Under the pieces are notes generated by a model, which made no database searches, was not told the DNA's origin, and saw only the letters and a list, made by a program, of their open reading frames with translations. Made by a program: the position numbers and the translations under genes. From Candidatus Shapirobacteria bacterium (GTDB taxonomy: Bacteria > Patescibacteriota > Microgenomatia > UBA12405), in assembly GCA_023245435.1 (NCBI GenBank), contig JAHFKH010000041.1, positions 1 to 6,335 of the forward strand: a stretch of 6,335 nucleotides of DNA, given 5' to 3'. Positions 4,618 through 6,335 of this stretch are shown piece by piece. Numbering within the stretch: position 1 is the stretch's first letter; each line of letters starts with the position of its first letter.

Positions 4618-6264
4618 ATGCCACTTATGACAAAAGTTACAAAATTTTTTTTATTTCTTTTTTCTCTCTCGCTATTTTCCTTTCTCGCCGGCACTCAATT
4701 TGTTAGTATTTCCCATGCTGATAGTGACAAAAAAATAGATTGGTGTCATTGCGAACCAAATGGCAATTGCCAAACGCTCAGTCTTCCTGAATCTGGATTG
4801 GCAGGTCATGTAAATGCTCCTGGAAATAACTTACATGCAAATGACCATTCGGGTGTCTGTACTTGTTCTGAGTTAAATAATTGTCCCATCAATGGTGGTT
4901 GGACCGACTTTGGATTATGTTCCAAAACATGTGGTGGTGGAACCCAGTCTCGTACCTGTACTAATCCTGCACCCGCAAATGGTGGGGTAAATTGTGTCGG
5001 TGATACTACTCAAAGCTGTAACACCCAGGCCTGTCCTATTGATGGTGGGTGGACACAATGGGGTGAATGTTCCAAAACATGTGGTGGTGGCACTCAATCC
5101 CGCACTTGCACCAATCCAGCCCCAGCCTACGGTGGTAGTAATTGTATTGGTGATTCCAATCAATCCTGTAATAACCAAGAATGTGAAACGGAACCTTCTC
5201 CCACTCCAACCACGGAAATAAAATGTAAAGTCGAAAATTCAGAATGTAATATCAATAATAGTGACAAAGAATGTTGTTCTGGATTAACTTGTGTTCCTTT
5301 TAATCAAGAAAGTGGTAATGGAAAATGTGAAATTAATTCAACTCCAACTTCAACTCCAACTTCAACTCCGATTCCAACTGCCACCCCAACATCCAGTCCT
5401 TCTAATAACGAAAATTCAAATAATAACAATAACCCTGGTGCTCCTACTTGTAATGATGCCGATCCAGGGGCTCCTACCAATTTACGTGTCACTGCTCTTG
5501 GAGGTGGAAAAGTTAGGTTAGATTGGGATAATGCACCTGGTCCACACTCGGGTTATACTGTTGCTTATGGCCCATCTATAGGTAATTACATTTATGGTGA
5601 CCAAAATGTTGGTAATGTTACCAGTTACATCGTCAAATCTTTAAATCCAGGTGGTAAATATTGTTTTTATGTTCAGGCCCAAAATGGTTGCCGTGGTGGA
5701 AGTCCATCAAATGTAGTTTGTAGTAATCAAGGCACAGGATCACTCAAAATCCTTGGAGCAACCAGTAACTATAATCCATTAGTTGATGGAATAAAAAACA
5801 GTTATGGTGGAGAAATTTTAGGTACCTCTACCGAATTAATGCATACTGCAGAAATTGTTTATTCTCAAGAAAAACTTCCATCAGGAAATATTATTGATGA
5901 AAATATGACTATTTCCATCCCGAAAATAGGTTTAAACCAACCAATTTATCATCCTCAAAAAATTGGCGATGATTTAACTGTTGGTCACCATGAAGTCCTT
6001 CAAACAAATATTGATAAATCCAGTGTCTACTATGGCCACAACGGTTATGATGTTTTTGGTTTACTTTACAAAGTCAAAATTGGAGATGTTATTACATTAA
6101 CCAATTCAAATATTGATTCAAAATATTTGGTAACATCAACTCAATTTGTTCACAAATCTCAAGTCGAAGTTTTAAAAAGCCAAGATAATCAAATAGTTTT
6201 AGTTACTTGTAGTTTCACTCAGCCCGATTATCGTATTATCGTTAAAGCTTCAATTCAAAAATAA
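4618..6264 (+). CDS. Secreted multidomain sortase with TSP1 repeats, knottin-like module and FN3 domain
   Basis: A 548-residue protein (numbered from ATG 4618; ATG 4627, three residues later, fits the promoter better). Order: signal peptide with hydrophobic core 8-26 and likely SHA cleavage after A34; Cys/His-rich module 41-89; thrombospondin type 1 repeats at 92-139 and 142-189 (CSKTCGGGTQSRTC in both); a six-cysteine knottin-like module 203-237; Thr/Pro/Ser/Asn linker 241-273; fibronectin type III domain 284-370; spacer 371-427; sortase domain 428-548. The sortase begins MTISIPKIGLNQPI and has H474 in YYGHN, VFGLLYKVKIGD, C531 in LVTC and R539, the complete His/Cys/Arg set expected of a transpeptidase. 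Sortases join surface proteins to the wall or to each other; its class and substrate are unclear. The N-terminal modules suggest adhesion or protein binding. No C-terminal anchor or LPxTG-like sorting signal is seen in it. Confidence 0.88.
   Translation: MPLMTKVTKFFLFLFSLSLFSFLAGTQFVSISHADSDKKIDWCHCEPNGNCQTLSLPESGLAGHVNAPGNNLHANDHSGVCTCSELNNCPINGGWTDFGLCSKTCGGGTQSRTCTNPAPANGGVNCVGDTTQSCNTQACPIDGGWTQWGECSKTCGGGTQSRTCTNPAPAYGGSNCIGDSNQSCNNQECETEPSPTPTTEIKCKVENSECNINNSDKECCSGLTCVPFNQESGNGKCEINSTPTSTPTSTPIPTATPTSSPSNNENSNNNNNPGAPTCNDADPGAPTNLRVTALGGGKVRLDWDNAPGPHSGYTVAYGPSIGNYIYGDQNVGNVTSYIVKSLNPGGKYCFYVQAQNGCRGGSPSNVVCSNQGTGSLKILGATSNYNPLVDGIKNSYGGEILGTSTELMHTAEIVYSQEKLPSGNIIDENMTISIPKIGLNQPIYHPQKIGDDLTVGHHEVLQTNIDKSSVYYGHNGYDVFGLLYKVKIGDVITLTNSNIDSKYLVTSTQFVHKSQVEVLKSQDNQIVLVTCSFTQPDYRIIVKASIQK
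4885..5184 (+). repeat. Two tandem 150-bp repeats encoding the TSP1 domains
   Basis: Units 4885-5034 and 5035-5184 each encode 50 residues, about 78% identical by hand comparison (11 differences). The core residues 101-120 and 151-170 are identical in protein but differ synonymously in 12 of 20 codons, so this is an old duplication held by selection on the protein. By hand count the first unit is about 49% G+C, well above the surrounding genes, partly because of its Gly, Cys and Pro content. Confidence 0.85.
5338..5373 (+). repeat. 12-bp tandem repeats in the Thr/Pro linker
   Basis: TCAACTCCAACT occurs twice in a row (5338-5361) and a third time with two changes (TCAACTCCGATT, 5362-5373). 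It encodes the Ser-Thr-Pro-Thr run of the linker between the knottin-like module and the FN3 domain. Such a repeat could vary in copy number between strains without breaking the frame. Confidence 0.7.
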
Positions 6265-6266
6265 TT

Positions 6267-6335
6267 ATGAAAAAATATTTAATTCCAGCTTTAATTATAA
6301 TTTTAGTTATAATTTATTTTTTATTAACTCGTCAC
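6267..6335 (+). CDS. N-terminus of a membrane-anchored or secreted protein (3' truncated)
   Basis: ATG at 6267 opens a frame that runs to the window edge, 23 codons, starting MKKYLIPALIIILVIIYFLL and then Thr-Arg-His. The Lys-Lys start followed by a hydrophobic run of about 16 residues is a typical signal peptide or signal anchor. It begins 2 bases after the stop of the sortase gene with no Shine-Dalgarno, so it is probably translated by reinitiation in the same operon. Its function cannot be told from this fragment; a sortase substrate or a second surface enzyme are possible guesses. Confidence 0.6.
   Translation, partial: MKKYLIPALIIILVIIYFLLTRH

Noticed and set aside
4915..5178. Minus-strand ORF opposite the TSP1 repeats
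   Set aside because: It is a shadow created by the repeated Gly/Thr/Cys codons of the real gene and lacks protein-like features.
5338..5373. 12-bp repeats as a CRISPR or regulatory array
   Set aside because: The units are in frame, have no spacers and encode a Thr/Pro linker.
5304..5492. Minus-strand ORF with VGVEVGVEVGVE-like repeats
   Set aside because: It is the antisense reading of the Thr/Pro linker tandem repeat.
1..6335. Recoded TGA (code 25, Gracilibacteria/SR1)
   Set aside because: No in-frame TGA occurs in the long genes, and the one terminal TGA (478-480) overlaps a sensible downstream start; the standard bacterial code explains everything.

Overview
The window is about two-thirds A+T and carries tightly packed genes: nearly every junction is an overlap or a gap of at most 8 nt, and the only real intergenic spacer is 83 bp (4535-4617). 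The gene families (a GT39-like membrane glycosyltransferase tail, a WecA-like transferase of an unusual subfamily, a PEGA-SH3 lipoprotein, a CapA-like protein, a small methyltransferase and a secreted multidomain sortase with Thr/Pro linkers) suggest a Patescibacteria/CPR bacterium, probably Microgenomates-like. This is inferred from family resemblance and compactness; there is no rRNA in the window. The standard bacterial code fits, as the long genes contain no in-frame TGA.

Left block, 1-1900, plus strand: the 3' end of a polytopic membrane glycosyltransferase, a 125-residue membrane protein and a polyprenyl-phosphate sugar-1-phosphate transferase are joined by ATGA and TAATG stop/start overlaps. 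They look like one translationally coupled operon that initiates and extends a lipid-linked surface glycan.

Middle block, 1897-4534: a minus-strand PEGA-SH3 lipoprotein (1897-2703) converges on the glycan operon, sharing a TTAA at the stops. It overlaps head-to-head with a plus-strand membrane-anchored CapA-like protein (2669-3589). This in turn converges, with a 14-bp overlap, on a minus-strand pair: a small one-helix membrane protein (3576-3782) and an SAM-dependent methyltransferase (3791-4534). Most of these proteins would act at the envelope.

Right block, 4618-6335, plus strand: a secreted protein of 548 residues carries, in order, a Cys/His-rich module, two thrombospondin type 1 repeats, a knottin-like six-cysteine module, a Thr/Pro linker, a fibronectin type III domain and a C-terminal sortase domain with His, Cys and Arg in place. 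The first 23 codons of a co-directional membrane or secreted protein follow after 2 nt. This sortase with animal-like extracellular modules is the most unusual item. Several genes have TATAAT a few bases before their starts and no Shine-Dalgarno, which suggests leaderless transcripts.

No RNA genes, insertion sequences, CRISPR arrays, attachment sites or convincing intrinsic terminators were seen.
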